A stretch of 64,000 bases of DNA from JAPPHA01 sp965221575 (GCA_965221575.1 CBDCSM010000011.1:248001-312000), one strand, 5' to 3'. Positions 17,341 through 27,247 are shown, numbered from the stretch's first letter. Numbers and translations are program-made. The notes: generated by a model from the letters alone, not told the origin.

Positions 17341-18167
17341 TTGAAAGGCTCAACCTGACACAATCGACCGTCAGCCACGCGATCAAGAAGCTCAGGCTCA
17401 CATTTGGAGACCCGCTGTTCGTGCGGTCGGGGCGGGGAATCATGCCTACCGAAAGGGCCCGAAGCTTGCGTGAGCAGGTCATGGAAATTGTCGATTCGAT
17501 GAAACGATTGTCCGACGAACGGGCTTTCGACCCAACCGGGCAACCGCTCCGTTTCAGGGTCGCGGCAAACGACCTGACGCGTGATTTGCTGTTTCCCGCG
17601 ATCCTGAGCGATGCATCGAAGTCCGGTATCGACCTGTTCCTGATGTTCATGCCGTCTTGTGTACCGCCTGCGACACTCCTGTATGACTCGCGGTGCGACC
17701 TGATCGTCACGCCATTACCGCCGGACGGGCTCGACATAATCCAGCAAAAGCTCTTCGAAGGCGAGATGGCTTGCTTTTGTGATTCTCCTGTCCGCCGTCC
17801 GCCTTCAACGCGGGAGGAGTACAAGAACGACAAACACATCATGGTTCGGTTCGCCGACGGCAGGAGCTCGTTCAACGTCGTGTCCGAAGTCGATCGCGCT
17901 GAACTTTCGGATCCGGTCGTGTCAGTCTCGTATTTCGGAGCGATTCCGGGATTCGTAAATGGCAGCAACCTGATCGCAACCGAAATGCAGCACATGGCGC
18001 TCGGTCCATTGAAGGACCTCGATCGCGCTCCGTTTCCGTTTCCTTGTAACTCCGTTTCGATCTTCATGGTGTGCCACCGCCGGGACAGCACCGATCCGGC
18101 ACACCGCAGGTTGCAGGAACAGGACTCCCGATCGGCAGAAGTGCTCAAAGGCATGCCCCCTCGGTGA
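17322..18167 (+). pseudogene. LysR-family regulator lacking its N-terminus
   Basis: Most of a LysR regulator is present. It starts in the middle of the helix-turn-helix (ERLNLTQSTVSHAIKKLRLTFGDPLFVRSG), followed by the linker helix and a full effector domain ending HRRLQEQ near 18120. The first 25-30 residues of the HTH are missing. The sequence left of about 17335-17345 belongs to the broken SDR on the other strand. With no complete DNA-binding domain it is unlikely to work. The join of two gene fragments marks a rearrangement breakpoint. Confidence 0.75.
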
Positions 18168-19035
18168 AATTTCGGTCAACGCTCAAGAGGAGAGGTTCCA
18201 GGGTCGGCAACGTGAATTATCGCGAGATGGAATAGAACAGGGTGCGCTCAAGCCGGAACTATTGAGACAAAAATTGGCGCAACTGTAACGCCTTCTACCA
18301 AGGAAGCGGATGTAGGCACATGGCAGTACGCCTTTCTGGCCGCCGGAGCACCTGGTTCTGGAGCATCGAGTGCGGGCTTCGCGCAACGAGTGGATAGATT
18401 GACCTCGGCCAAGATGGGCAAGCTGGTACCCAAACGGAATCACCTGTGGATGCCCAGTGATAGCAAGCGTTCTTCGGCCAGTTCCAGGCATGTGGTCGGT
18501 GCTGTAATCGGTACGGCCTCCGGATACAGCTTTCTGAATGGGGCCGGCCCGCACGGAGATGTGCGGATCGGTGCCATAGTCAAAGCTCCGGAATTGATCG
18601 CTCAGTTGGCCATCGCCGGGTTCCTGATCACGTCTCCTTCGGCCGTATTCTCACACACATCGCTTTCACAGGAGTCGGCTCTCCGCTCCTCTGTGCTTTT
18701 TCGAGCAGTTGGGACATCGGGATCCCGGCGGGTCTTCCGAGCAATTGCACGGGTCGGTGGCGCCAAGCCCTTCGAACCGCAATTCAAAGCGGCTTCTGTT
18801 TCGCAAGACGCGGACCAGGCATTCCGACTCGCTGTCAAGGCGCCCGGCCGTTTGCCCATCAGGGTTGCCAACCAAGAGTCAACTCGCGGACAGCAATGTG
18901 GCCGGATGAACGAAACGGCAGTGCCGCCAGCGGCCGGCGATGATGAAAGGGGCGCTCCGACATGTCATCGCCTTTTGTTTCTTCCGTTGGATCCGGAATT
19001 TCGGCGCCAGGCAAGAACGAAGATGTCAAGGAACT
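18168..19035. other. Region without a recognised gene between LysR remnant and dioxygenase
   Basis: About 870 bases. A long plus-strand frame (18390-19127) has no family-like motif and runs antisense into the dioxygenase. In another plus frame, 18190-18288 encodes QRELSRDGIEQGALK, then PELLRQKLAQL and a stop, which could be the tail of a lost gene. Otherwise nothing is recognised. Confidence 0.35.
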
Positions 19036-19902
19036 TCACACGAACCAACTTCGCAGCAGCCAACGTGGAGGATGGTCGGGATGGTTCTCGAAACCGTCAC
19101 GGGCATGAAGCATCATCTTGTTGTTGACGATGACAATGTCGCCCCTGCCAAGGGTGACCTTGATGCGAAGTTTGGGCATCAGGTCGCGGACGGTGTCGAT
19201 CGCCTCCTGCGTGTGGTCATCCCAATGCTCAGTGTAAGGCTTTCCGTTCTCCAGAAAGGCAAGCATCCACCTGAAATCGAGGTTTCCCTGGTCGTCGTAG
19301 GAAACGATCGGGGCCTCGACCCGTTCGCCCCGGGCCGTGTCGAAAAAGAATGGTCGTTTCAGGACCTCAAGGTATCCGGCGTCGGCTGCCTCCAATTTAT
19401 CCAGCAACGCGTAGGCATTCACGAAGCGATTGGCTCCGCCCTTGTATGCCGGCTGGATGCTATGCAGCAGGAATGCGCCGATCGGCGTGGGAAGTTCGGT
19501 GGACTCCGTATGTTCCACCGCTTCCTGGTTTGACGAGCTGAAATTCTGGTTCTTGCTGCTCGTGAAACGAACACCCTTGTCCTTGACGTCCGTCACGAGG
19601 TCCTGCTTCAAATGCTTCGAGTGATGAACAATGGGTTTACCCAAGCAGGGTGCCAGGCGTTTCGTGAAGTGTACGCGTTGTTCCGGATCGAGATCCGGGT
19701 AGCTGGCTCCATCGATAACGAAGAATCCGCGATTACGGTAAACGTACCGGTCCATTTGAGCCGATGCCCACTCCTTCGCGGGACCGGCAGGCTCTTCGTC
19801 CCCCTCGCACATCAGGTCATCAAGCACCGTTTCGGGAAGCGGAACATAGGCTTCACCGAGATCGAAATCCTCGTTTGGCCAGCGGGAAAAAACGGCGGGC
19901 AT
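19036..19902 (-). CDS. TauD/TfdA-family Fe(II)/2-oxoglutarate dioxygenase
   Basis: From the ATG at 19902, with an AAAGGAG ribosome site 7 bases upstream, the protein is 288 residues, the family's usual size. The metal-binding HxD/E pair is in VEHTESTELPTP and the distal His and Arg in MMLHARDGFENH plus PPRWLLRSWFV. A VNAYALLDKLEA helix and RFVNA segment match the TauD fold. Such enzymes hydroxylate small acids or amines, often releasing sulfite or cleaving C-N bonds; the substrate is not predictable here. The reading frame is open for another 79 codons upstream, but the ribosome site argues for 19902. Confidence 0.85.
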   Translation of the reverse strand: MPAVFSRWPNEDFDLGEAYVPLPETVLDDLMCEGDEEPAGPAKEWASAQMDRYVYRNRGFFVIDGASYPDLDPEQRVHFTKRLAPCLGKPIVHHSKHLKQDLVTDVKDKGVRFTSSKNQNFSSSNQEAVEHTESTELPTPIGAFLLHSIQPAYKGGANRFVNAYALLDKLEAADAGYLEVLKRPFFFDTARGERVEAPIVSYDDQGNLDFRWMLAFLENGKPYTEHWDDHTQEAIDTVRDLMPKLRIKVTLGRGDIVIVNNKMMLHARDGFENHPDHPPRWLLRSWFV

Positions 19903-20434
19903 GCCTTGACTCCTTTGTTGACGTCCTCTGTTCCCCGGCGGTGACAAGCTACTCGCAAGAGGAGAATTGGGCCAGACGAATTCCTGTCCGAGTTCTTTCC
20001 ATTTTCGTTGCATCATGGACAAGTCCTTTCCTAATCGCATGGCCAGCATGAAACGACCGGCGAGGGAGGATGCCGCCAGGAAAACCTGCGTCGGAGATGC
20101 TCCTGTCAATTCGGCGAATTCGATCTCGCGCCAGCCCATGCGCGACGGCTATTCGGGAGTCAACCATTTGAAATGAAGCCATTTTCCGTGCCATGACGTT
20201 GGATTCAAACGCATTGAAAATGTCTCGCCCGGCAACGTGAGTCCGATCGTACCGCGGTTAATCCGAAACAGATTTCAGCAGGTCGATGAAGTAATTGGAA
20301 AATGACTCGGTCAACTCTGATTTTCGCGCGACATTGATACCAGACCCCTCTTCCGATTCCGATCGGCATGTCTCCGGTCACGTCGCGTCGAACTCCATGG
20401 AGACAATCGATTATCCCCGGCGAAAACCCCGTGA
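19903..20434. other. Upstream region of the dioxygenase gene
   Basis: About 530 bases. On the minus strand an open frame in phase with the dioxygenase begins at 20139 and reads REIEFAELTGASPTQ then QRKWKELGQEFVW. This looks protein-like but matches nothing I recognise; it may be the tail of a lost gene. The rest (20140-20434) shows nothing clear. Confidence 0.35.
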
Positions 20435-21382
20435 TCAGATGCGGTCACCCCGGCGAAACGGAGTTAGCAGCGCTTTCGGATATGCCGCGCGGCGGGACAT
20501 GATCACCATCGCGATGATGCTGAGGATGTAGGGAAGCGCCAGGAAGAACTGGTAGGGAATGGCAGCGCCGGCGACCTGCTGCATCCGGACCTGCAACGCA
20601 TCGAGAGCCGCGAACAACAGGGCGCCCAGGAGTGCTTTCCCGGGACGCCACGACGCGAAGATCACCAGGGCGACGCAGATCCAGCCCCGGCCATTGATCA
20701 TGCCGAAATAAAACGCGTCAAAGGCCGACATTGTGAGGAAGGCGCCTCCCACGGCCATCAAGGCTGATCCGGCCATGACTGCGCCGGTCCGCACTTTCAG
20801 GACATCGATGCCCTGTGCCTCCACGGCAATCGGGTTTTCGCCCGCCATGCGGACCGCCAGTCCCACCGGTGTCCTGTACAGGACGTACCAGACGACAGGG
20901 ACGAGAATCAGCGCCAGGTATGTAAGCGGCGTTTGGGTAAAAACCGCGGGACCTATGAATGGAATGTCGGACAACACGGGAACCGGGTACACCTGGAACG
21001 GCACGATCTTTGGCGGCGTGGTGACGAGCGGAAGGATCATGCGAAACGTGTAGGAGCTCAACGCGATGGCAAGGAGCGTGATACCGATGCCGGTCACATG
21101 CTGCGAAAGGCCAAGATGCACTGTGAATCCCGCGTGGAGCAGCCCGAACATGGCTCCGACCGCGGCCGCGAAAAGCACTCCGGTCCAAAGGTCGCCGCCC
21201 TGGTAAACCCACATCCAGCCGGACATTGCGCCGGCGGTCATGATTCCCTCGATTCCCAGATTGAGGACTCCCGCGCGTTCGCAGATCAATTCGCCGAGCG
21301 TTGCGAAGACCAGCGGGCTGACGATTCTGAGCGTCGCGGTCCAGAACCCTGCCGTGGCGAGAATCTCGAGGATATCCAGCAT
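20435..21382 (-). CDS. BMP-type (nucleoside) ABC transporter, inner-membrane permease 2
   Basis: The 315-residue permease has about eight hydrophobic segments. It carries the BPD_transp_2 signature of nucleoside importers: FATLGELICERAGVLNLGIEGIM near the N-terminus and GMINGRGWICVALVIFASWRPG toward the C-terminus. It would pair with the other permease encoded just upstream to move nucleosides or nucleobases across the inner membrane. It is the last gene of a four-gene operon (binding protein, ATPase, permease 1, permease 2), 71 bases after permease 1. It resembles the NupQ/YufQ group. Confidence 0.9.
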   Translation of the reverse strand: MLDILEILATAGFWTATLRIVSPLVFATLGELICERAGVLNLGIEGIMTAGAMSGWMWVYQGGDLWTGVLFAAAVGAMFGLLHAGFTVHLGLSQHVTGIGITLLAIALSSYTFRMILPLVTTPPKIVPFQVYPVPVLSDIPFIGPAVFTQTPLTYLALILVPVVWYVLYRTPVGLAVRMAGENPIAVEAQGIDVLKVRTGAVMAGSALMAVGGAFLTMSAFDAFYFGMINGRGWICVALVIFASWRPGKALLGALLFAALDALQVRMQQVAGAAIPYQFFLALPYILSIIAMVIMSRRAAYPKALLTPFRRGDRI

Positions 21383-21453
21383 TTCAGTTTGCTCCGGGGG
21401 TCCGACGCAGGACCAGGGAAGTGGTAAAGCGGGTGTTCGCGGCCATGGTCATC

Positions 21454-22503
21454 TCATGACCACCGGATCCGGTAGCGGGTCAGCATGACGCTGACGAGAA
21501 CCAGGAGGAGCGACACGGCCGTCACGACGTCGGCGATATAACTCGGGACATCGCTTGCCCGGCTCATGGAATCCGCGCCCACGAAGATGGCCGAAAGGAA
21601 CACTGCCGAGGCAATCACGCCCACCGGATGCAGCTGCACAAGCATTGCGACGGCGATTCCCGCGTAGCCGAAACCCGGTGAAAGATCGAGCGTCAGGTAT
21701 CCTTTCAGGCCCGCGACCTCCGAGACGCCGGCCATTCCGGCAAGGCCGCCACTGATCATCGCGGTCCTGAACATCACGGCGTTGACGGGTATGCCCGCGA
21801 AATTGGCGGCCTCGACATTGTGCCCGACCGCCCGGATCTCGTACCCCCAGACGGTCCTGGTCATCAGGAACCAGACCAGGAAGGCCATCGCGACACCGAC
21901 CAGCAATCCCAGATGCAGGCGGGTCTTCGCCAGGAGCTTCGGCAGGACGGCCTCGTCAACGACCGGCGCGGCCTGCGGCCAGCCGAGCGACATCGGGTCC
22001 TTCCACGGGCCCTCGATGAGGTAACTGACGAGCAACAGCACCACGAAGTTCAGCAGGAGCGTCGTGACGACTTCGTCCACCTTCATCCTCGTCTTCAGGA
22101 CGAGCGGGACATAGAGCAGCGCACCCCCGGCAAGCGCGCCCGCAACGAACATCACGGGTATCATGAGGACTGGCGGCAGGGAGAACAGGCCGGTGCCGAG
22201 CCAGGTGACGGCGAGCGCACCGAAATAGAATTGTCCCTCCGCGCCGATGTTCCAGAAACGCGCCCGAAACGCGACGGCCACGGCGAGCCCGGTGAATATG
22301 AGCGGTGTCGCGCGCGACAAGGTTTCCGTGATGCCGAATTTCGAGCCGACCACGCTCTTCACCATCAGGATGAAGGAAGCAGCTACCGGTTCCCCCGCCC
22401 AGACAATGAGCGAGGAACAAAGCAGGAGGCTCGCCGCGATCGCGAACAGCGGGGCAGAAAACACCATCCAGTAGGGAACCTGCTCGCGCGGTTCGAGCCT
22501 CAT
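21454..22503 (-). CDS. BMP-type (nucleoside) ABC transporter, inner-membrane permease 1
   Basis: From the ATG at 22503 the protein is 349 residues; an upstream GTG at 22569 is also possible and no strong ribosome site decides. It has about ten hydrophobic stretches, the RATPLIFTGLAVAVAFRARFWNIGAEGQ motif diagnostic of the NupP/YufP permeases, and the GHNVEAANFAGIPVN loop that contacts the ATPase. It forms the channel with permease 2. It follows the ATPase gene closely and precedes permease 2. Confidence 0.9.
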   Translation of the reverse strand: MRLEPREQVPYWMVFSAPLFAIAASLLLCSSLIVWAGEPVAASFILMVKSVVGSKFGITETLSRATPLIFTGLAVAVAFRARFWNIGAEGQFYFGALAVTWLGTGLFSLPPVLMIPVMFVAGALAGGALLYVPLVLKTRMKVDEVVTTLLLNFVVLLLVSYLIEGPWKDPMSLGWPQAAPVVDEAVLPKLLAKTRLHLGLLVGVAMAFLVWFLMTRTVWGYEIRAVGHNVEAANFAGIPVNAVMFRTAMISGGLAGMAGVSEVAGLKGYLTLDLSPGFGYAGIAVAMLVQLHPVGVIASAVFLSAIFVGADSMSRASDVPSYIADVVTAVSLLLVLVSVMLTRYRIRWS

Positions 22504-22588
22504 GGCGAATGTCTCACTAACGTCGATGCCGACCGGGCATCCGGTCGCAGGTTGCACCGGGGCAAACACGGGTTCGGGATTTGATGCG

Positions 22589-24100
22589 TCACGCCATGCC
22601 CTCGCCGCTCATCATCAGGCCGATGCGGGTCACATCGGGACTCTCTGCAGGCGCAACCGCCTGGATGCGGCCGCGATAGATCACGTAGAGCCTGTCCGCC
22701 AGCGACAGCAATTCATCGAGATCTTCGGATATCAACAGGATTCCGGCCCCTGCCTTGCGGGCGTCGAGCAACCGGGAATGCACGAAAGCGATGGCGCCCT
22801 CGTCAAGGCCCCGGGATGGCTGGTTGGCCAGGATGAACCCGGGATTCCGGGACAGTCCGCGGGCCAGGATGAGTTTCTGGAGATTTCCACCCGAAAGCAG
22901 CCGCGTTTCGGCTTCAACTCCCCTGCACCGAATGTCATAGCTTTCAATGAGCGACGCCGCATGACGCCGTGCGTTGCCGCCGTCCAGGAGAATTCCCGCG
23001 CGGCAGAACTCCCCGGACCGCAGGTCTTCGCTGATCAGGTTTTCCCAAACCGCCATTTCACCGAAGATTCCTTCGACCGACCTGTCTTCGGGAATGCGGC
23101 CGACGCCGGCCTCAACGACCTTCCGTGCATTGCCGAACTCGAGCGCGGAACCCGCAAGGCGGATTTGTCCCGAACTCGGGACAACGGTGCCGGAAATCAC
23201 GCCGGCGAGCGCCATCTGGCCGTTGCCGGCGACGCCCGCGACCCCGGCGATTTCGTGCGCGCGGACCGTGAGATCGATTCCATCCAGGCAGGCCGCGCGG
23301 TCTTCTCCATCGGTCGAGACCGATTCGAGTTCGAGAACCGGTTCGCCGGTCTCCAGGCGTTCTGCGGTCGGGCGGCTCACCTTGCGGCCAAGCATCATTT
23401 CCGCGAGCCGGTCGCGGTCGGCATCCTCGGCGGCGATATCGCCGACTAGCTGACCATTGCGAAGAACCGCGATTCGATCGCTGACCCGCAGGATTTCATG
23501 CAACTTGTGAGAAATGATGATCGCGGAAAACCCTTTTTGCGCCAAGCTGCGCAACGTGGCGAAAAGGCTCTCCGCTTCCTGCGGAGTCAGCACGGCGGTC
23601 GGTTCATCAAGGATCAGGATCCGCGCCTCGGCGTAAAGGGCCTTGAGAATCTCGGCCTTCTGCTTTTGCCCGACGGCGAGATCGCCAACCCTTGCGTCGG
23701 GATCGAGTTCCAGGCCGTACTGCCCGGATATTTCCCTGACGCGGCGCCTGGCCTCCGCCAGCCTTTGGCGCGGCGACCACAGTGGTTCGCGCCCGAGAAC
23801 GATGTTGTCGAGAACGGAAAGGTTGTCCGCAAGCGTGAAATGCTGGTGCACCATGCCGATTCCGGCACGGATTGCGGCTTCGGGCGATCCCGGGGGCAGT
23901 CTCCTGCCATGGACCTCGACATCGCCCGAATCGGCCACGTAGTGGCCGAAAACGATGTTCATCAGCGTGGTCTTGCCTGCGCCGTTCTCGCCAAGCAAAG
24001 CCAGGACCTCTCCTTCCCCCAGCGACAACGTGATGCCGTCGTTGGCGAGGAGAGGTCCGAATCGTTTCGTTACGCCCCTGAGTTCGAGGGCCTCGACCAC
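22589..24100 (-). CDS. BMP-type (nucleoside) ABC transporter, tandem ATPase
   Basis: The 503-residue protein has two ABC domains, as in sugar and nucleoside importers. Domain 1 (about 1-240) has Walker A GENGAGKTTLMN, the degenerate signature VGQKQKAEILKAL and Walker B LILDEPTAVLT. Domain 2 (about 255-500) has a weak Walker A (GVAGNGQMAL), a proper signature LSGGNLQKLILARGLS and NQPSRGLDEGA. It powers the import of the substrate held by the upstream binding protein, whose gene ends 16 bases before it. The best match in memory is the NupO/YufO group. Confidence 0.92.
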   Translation of the reverse strand: MVEALELRGVTKRFGPLLANDGITLSLGEGEVLALLGENGAGKTTLMNIVFGHYVADSGDVEVHGRRLPPGSPEAAIRAGIGMVHQHFTLADNLSVLDNIVLGREPLWSPRQRLAEARRRVREISGQYGLELDPDARVGDLAVGQKQKAEILKALYAEARILILDEPTAVLTPQEAESLFATLRSLAQKGFSAIIISHKLHEILRVSDRIAVLRNGQLVGDIAAEDADRDRLAEMMLGRKVSRPTAERLETGEPVLELESVSTDGEDRAACLDGIDLTVRAHEIAGVAGVAGNGQMALAGVISGTVVPSSGQIRLAGSALEFGNARKVVEAGVGRIPEDRSVEGIFGEMAVWENLISEDLRSGEFCRAGILLDGGNARRHAASLIESYDIRCRGVEAETRLLSGGNLQKLILARGLSRNPGFILANQPSRGLDEGAIAFVHSRLLDARKAGAGILLISEDLDELLSLADRLYVIYRGRIQAVAPAESPDVTRIGLMMSGEGMA

Positions 24101-24116
24101 CGGGGAAGGATTCCGC

Positions 24117-25112
24117 TCAATAGGTCGACTTCGGCACGTCGTCGATGATTTCGACCACGAACGCTCCTGACAGGATGTCCGCGGTCAGTTTCTCGACCTG
24201 CGCCTTGGCGTCAGCCGGAATACGGTCCTCGAACTCGTAGTACGGTGCGAGACTGGCACCGCCCTTTTGCATCATGGTCCATTCCTTGTAGTTCGAGGCC
24301 GTGAAACGTCCTTCCTTGACTTCCTGGATGGCATTCGAAATCGCCGCGTTCATGTCCCAGAGCGCGGACGTCACGACCACGTCGGTGCCGTTTTCTTCCT
24401 TGTTCATGTCGTTGACATTCCCGAAGGCGATAATCCCGCTTTCCCGGGCCGCGTCGACCACGCCGGCGCGTTCGGCATAAAGCACGTCGACACCAGCTTC
24501 GACCTGGGCGAAAGCCGCTTCCTTGGCCTTCGGCGGATCGTACCAGGATCCTATGAAGGTCACCTTGAACTCCACTTCCGGATTGACCGAACGGGCTCCG
24601 TTCATGAAGGCGTGGAACAGCCTGTTGACCTCGCCAATCGGGTAGCCGCCCACCATGCCGATGCGGTTCGATTCCGTCATGGTGCCGGCCAGGATTCCCA
24701 TGAGGTAACAGGGTTCGTGAATGTAGTTGTCGAAAACCGCGAAGTTCGTGCCGTGCGGTTCAAACGGGTCACCCATCAGGAACGCAACCTCGGGATAATC
24801 GTCCGCGACCTGCCGCGCCTCCCGGCTGATGCCGAAGGCCTCACCGACGACCAGTTCGATGCCGCTGTCAGCGTATTCGCGCAGAACACGAATGTAGTCG
24901 GTGTTCGAAACCTTCTCGGAAAAGACATACTCGATTTCGCCGCGGTCCTGGGCGTTCGAGAGCGCCTCGTGAAGACGCGCGTCCCATTTCTGCTGGATGG
25001 GTTGGGTGTAGATTCCCGCAACCTTTAACTTGCCGTCCATGGCGCTAACCGTGCCCGCAATTGCGGCGAACACGATTGCGGCCATCAATCCTGTCTTTAA
25101 CATCTTCAGCAT
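24117..25112 (-). CDS. BMP-family periplasmic nucleoside/nucleobase-binding protein
   Basis: The 331-residue protein has a signal peptide (LMAAIVFAAIAGTVSA) without a lipobox Cys, so it is probably soluble in the periplasm. The mature part is a PnrA/Bmp-type binding protein: KVAGIYTQPIQQKWDARLHEAL, VVGEAFGISREARQVA, NRIGMVGGYPIGEVNRLFHAF and a GSWYDPPKAKEAA segment. This family binds purine nucleosides or related compounds. It is the first gene of the import operon; about 490 bases upstream separate it from the deaminase gene on the same strand. Confidence 0.92.
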   Translation of the reverse strand: MLKMLKTGLMAAIVFAAIAGTVSAMDGKLKVAGIYTQPIQQKWDARLHEALSNAQDRGEIEYVFSEKVSNTDYIRVLREYADSGIELVVGEAFGISREARQVADDYPEVAFLMGDPFEPHGTNFAVFDNYIHEPCYLMGILAGTMTESNRIGMVGGYPIGEVNRLFHAFMNGARSVNPEVEFKVTFIGSWYDPPKAKEAAFAQVEAGVDVLYAERAGVVDAARESGIIAFGNVNDMNKEENGTDVVVTSALWDMNAAISNAIQEVKEGRFTASNYKEWTMMQKGGASLAPYYEFEDRIPADAKAQVEKLTADILSGAFVVEIIDDVPKSTY

Positions 25113-25602
25113 GTCTTGACCCTCCCTGGTCAGCCTTTGAAAGACAGCACGCTACACGTGCGTTTCGCTTGGTGTCAAGAATGCCGCAACGCCGACAGGT
25201 CGTCCGGGGAAGCCGCACAATGCAGCTCTGAAAGTCACGCGTTTCACGTTCGGATGAGGCAGCACGTGTCCCCCCCGACTGCATCGGGTCGGAGCCCGAG
25301 GGAGGATGTCTCCAGCCGTCGTCCAGGGCTCGAGGAACACGAATTCCGTGCGCCGTGCGAAGGACGTGCTGATGGCGGCCGGCGACGTCCGCCTAGCGGT
25401 GGAGGAGGCGCGAAAGGCGGACACGAAAAACGTACGGCGCAGATCGACCCGAACCGACTGAACAGTTCGACCGAACGATTCGCGAGGAAAGGCGGAATCC
25501 TGGCGCGACCGGATGGGAATTTTCAGCGCGGGACTCGCCGCACCCTTGAATCACGTGATCGGCGGGTCATGAACGATGCACCTGTCCGTCAACGGCCATC
25601 GA
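25113..25602. other. Upstream region of the BMP transporter operon
   Basis: About 490 bases, with no recognisable protein on either strand. It should contain the promoter of the transporter operon and the end of the deaminase transcript. No purine riboswitch or convincing terminator was seen. Confidence 0.4.
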
Positions 25603-26886
25603 TCATCGTGTGCCCTTCGGGATGAAGTCGATTGCTTTCCGTTCGTCGCCAAGGGCCAGGGAAACCACCTGCGGTGCTGTCTCCGCAATCACCTTTCCGC
25701 GGCGGAGGACGTAAAGACGGTTCGCACGCAGCCGGATGGCCTCGACGGGACTGCGCGCCTGCAAGACCACGAGATCGGCGTTGCAGCCCGGCTCGAGTCC
25801 GTATCCTTCGAGGTGCATGACCTCGGCGGCAACTGTCGTCACGCCGGCATACATCGCTTCCATCTCGGCGACACCGGTCATGTGGCCGACGTGGACGGCC
25901 ATATTGGCAACCTCCAGCATGTCGTGGCTGCCGAGACTGTACCAGGGATCCATCACGCAATCGTGGCCGAGAGCGACCGGAATTCCGGCCTCGACCATTT
26001 CCTTGACACGGGTCAGACCGCGGCGCTTGGGGTACGTGTCATGGCGCCCCTGGATGGCGATGTTGATGAGCGGGTTTGCGACGGCAGCCACGCCGGCTTC
26101 CAGGATCAATGGAAAAAGCTTGCTGACGTAGTAGTTGTCCATCGAGTGCATCGACGTCAAATGTGACCCGGCAACCCGTCCGTGCATTCCCAGGCGGTGA
26201 GCCTCGGCGGCGAGCCGCTCGATGTGACGGGAGTTCGGGTCATCCGTTTCATCGCAGTGCATGTCGACCAGGAGGCCGCGATCGGCCGCGATCCGGCAGA
26301 GGGCCGCAACCGACTCGCCACCCTCGTCCATGGTGCGCTCGAAGTGCGGAATGCCGCCGACCACGTCGATTCCCCGGTCGAGCGCACGGATGACATTCTC
26401 GCGTGAATTCGGATGCCGGAAGTAGCCGTACTGCGGGAAAGCGACGAGCTGCAGGTCGATCCATGGCGCCATGTCATCGCGCAGGGACAGGAGGGCGTCC
26501 ACCGCGAGGAGTGCGTCGTCCGTGATGTCGACGTGGCTCCTGATCGCGAGACAGCCACGGGCAATCGACCAGTGGCAGAGTTCCCTCGCTCGCTCATAGA
26601 TGTCATCGACCGTGAGCGTCGGCGAGAGTTCGCCCCAAATCTCGATTCCCTCCAGCAGGGTTCCGCTCTGGTTGACCCTGGGACGTCCGGCACTCAATGT
26701 CGCGTCGAGGTGGAAGTGGGGATTGACGAACGGTGGCGTGACGAGCCATCCATCAAGATCCAGAAATTCTCTTGCCTCACCCGAAATTCCAGGTGCGACA
26801 TCGGCAATCTTGCCGTCCGCGATCGCAATGTCGATCCCGGTGCGGCCGTCTGACAGGCTGGCGTTTCGAATCAACAGATCGTGCAT
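25603..26886 (-). CDS. CodA-like amidohydrolase (cytosine deaminase family)
   Basis: From the ATG at 26886 (AGGAGGT ribosome site 5 bases upstream) the protein is 427 residues, the cytosine deaminase size. It has the metal ligands HFHLDATLS, a central RSHVDITDD strand, LLVDMHCDETDD and the late GHDCVMDPW Asp. Members hydrolyse the exocyclic amine of cytosine, isoguanine, creatinine or related rings in the cytosol. Its place directly upstream of a BMP-type nucleobase importer on the same strand supports a salvage or nitrogen-acquisition role. Exact specificity is not predictable. Confidence 0.88.
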   Translation of the reverse strand: MHDLLIRNASLSDGRTGIDIAIADGKIADVAPGISGEAREFLDLDGWLVTPPFVNPHFHLDATLSAGRPRVNQSGTLLEGIEIWGELSPTLTVDDIYERARELCHWSIARGCLAIRSHVDITDDALLAVDALLSLRDDMAPWIDLQLVAFPQYGYFRHPNSRENVIRALDRGIDVVGGIPHFERTMDEGGESVAALCRIAADRGLLVDMHCDETDDPNSRHIERLAAEAHRLGMHGRVAGSHLTSMHSMDNYYVSKLFPLILEAGVAAVANPLINIAIQGRHDTYPKRRGLTRVKEMVEAGIPVALGHDCVMDPWYSLGSHDMLEVANMAVHVGHMTGVAEMEAMYAGVTTVAAEVMHLEGYGLEPGCNADLVVLQARSPVEAIRLRANRLYVLRRGKVIAETAPQVVSLALGDERKAIDFIPKGTR

Positions 26887-27247
26887 GGGACCTCCTGTGC
26901 GTCGTACCTCGCGCGTTGGATGGTTGATGTGGAGTTGCAAAGTCGCATCTCCGAATACCGTCAGGCGTACGAAGAGCAAGTTGGTACTTTCGCGTTCTCC
27001 GCGGTAAAGTCAAACTCCCAGCCCGCCTGTTCGCTTAAATCTGGTTGTGTCCAATACCTTCTGTAATTTGGTTCTCGTCATGGCATTCGAGTTGGCATCA
27101 GGGGACCGTCATATCCAGCGCACCGAGTTTCATGCACTGACATGAGGAATTCGCTTGCGCGTTTTTCTGGTCACTTCGCAGGCCGCAGGAATCTAGCCTA
27201 TGGCTCTACCGGGTCCCCGTTTACTTGCTGCCGTCTTGCTCCGGAAG
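26887..27247. other. Region between sulfatase end and deaminase start
   Basis: About 360 bases without a recognised gene; expected to hold the deaminase promoter. No structure stands out. Confidence 0.4.

Noticed and set aside
18390..19127. 245-codon open frame on the plus strand
   Set aside because: No recognisable motif, and its 3' part runs antisense to the dioxygenase C-terminus.
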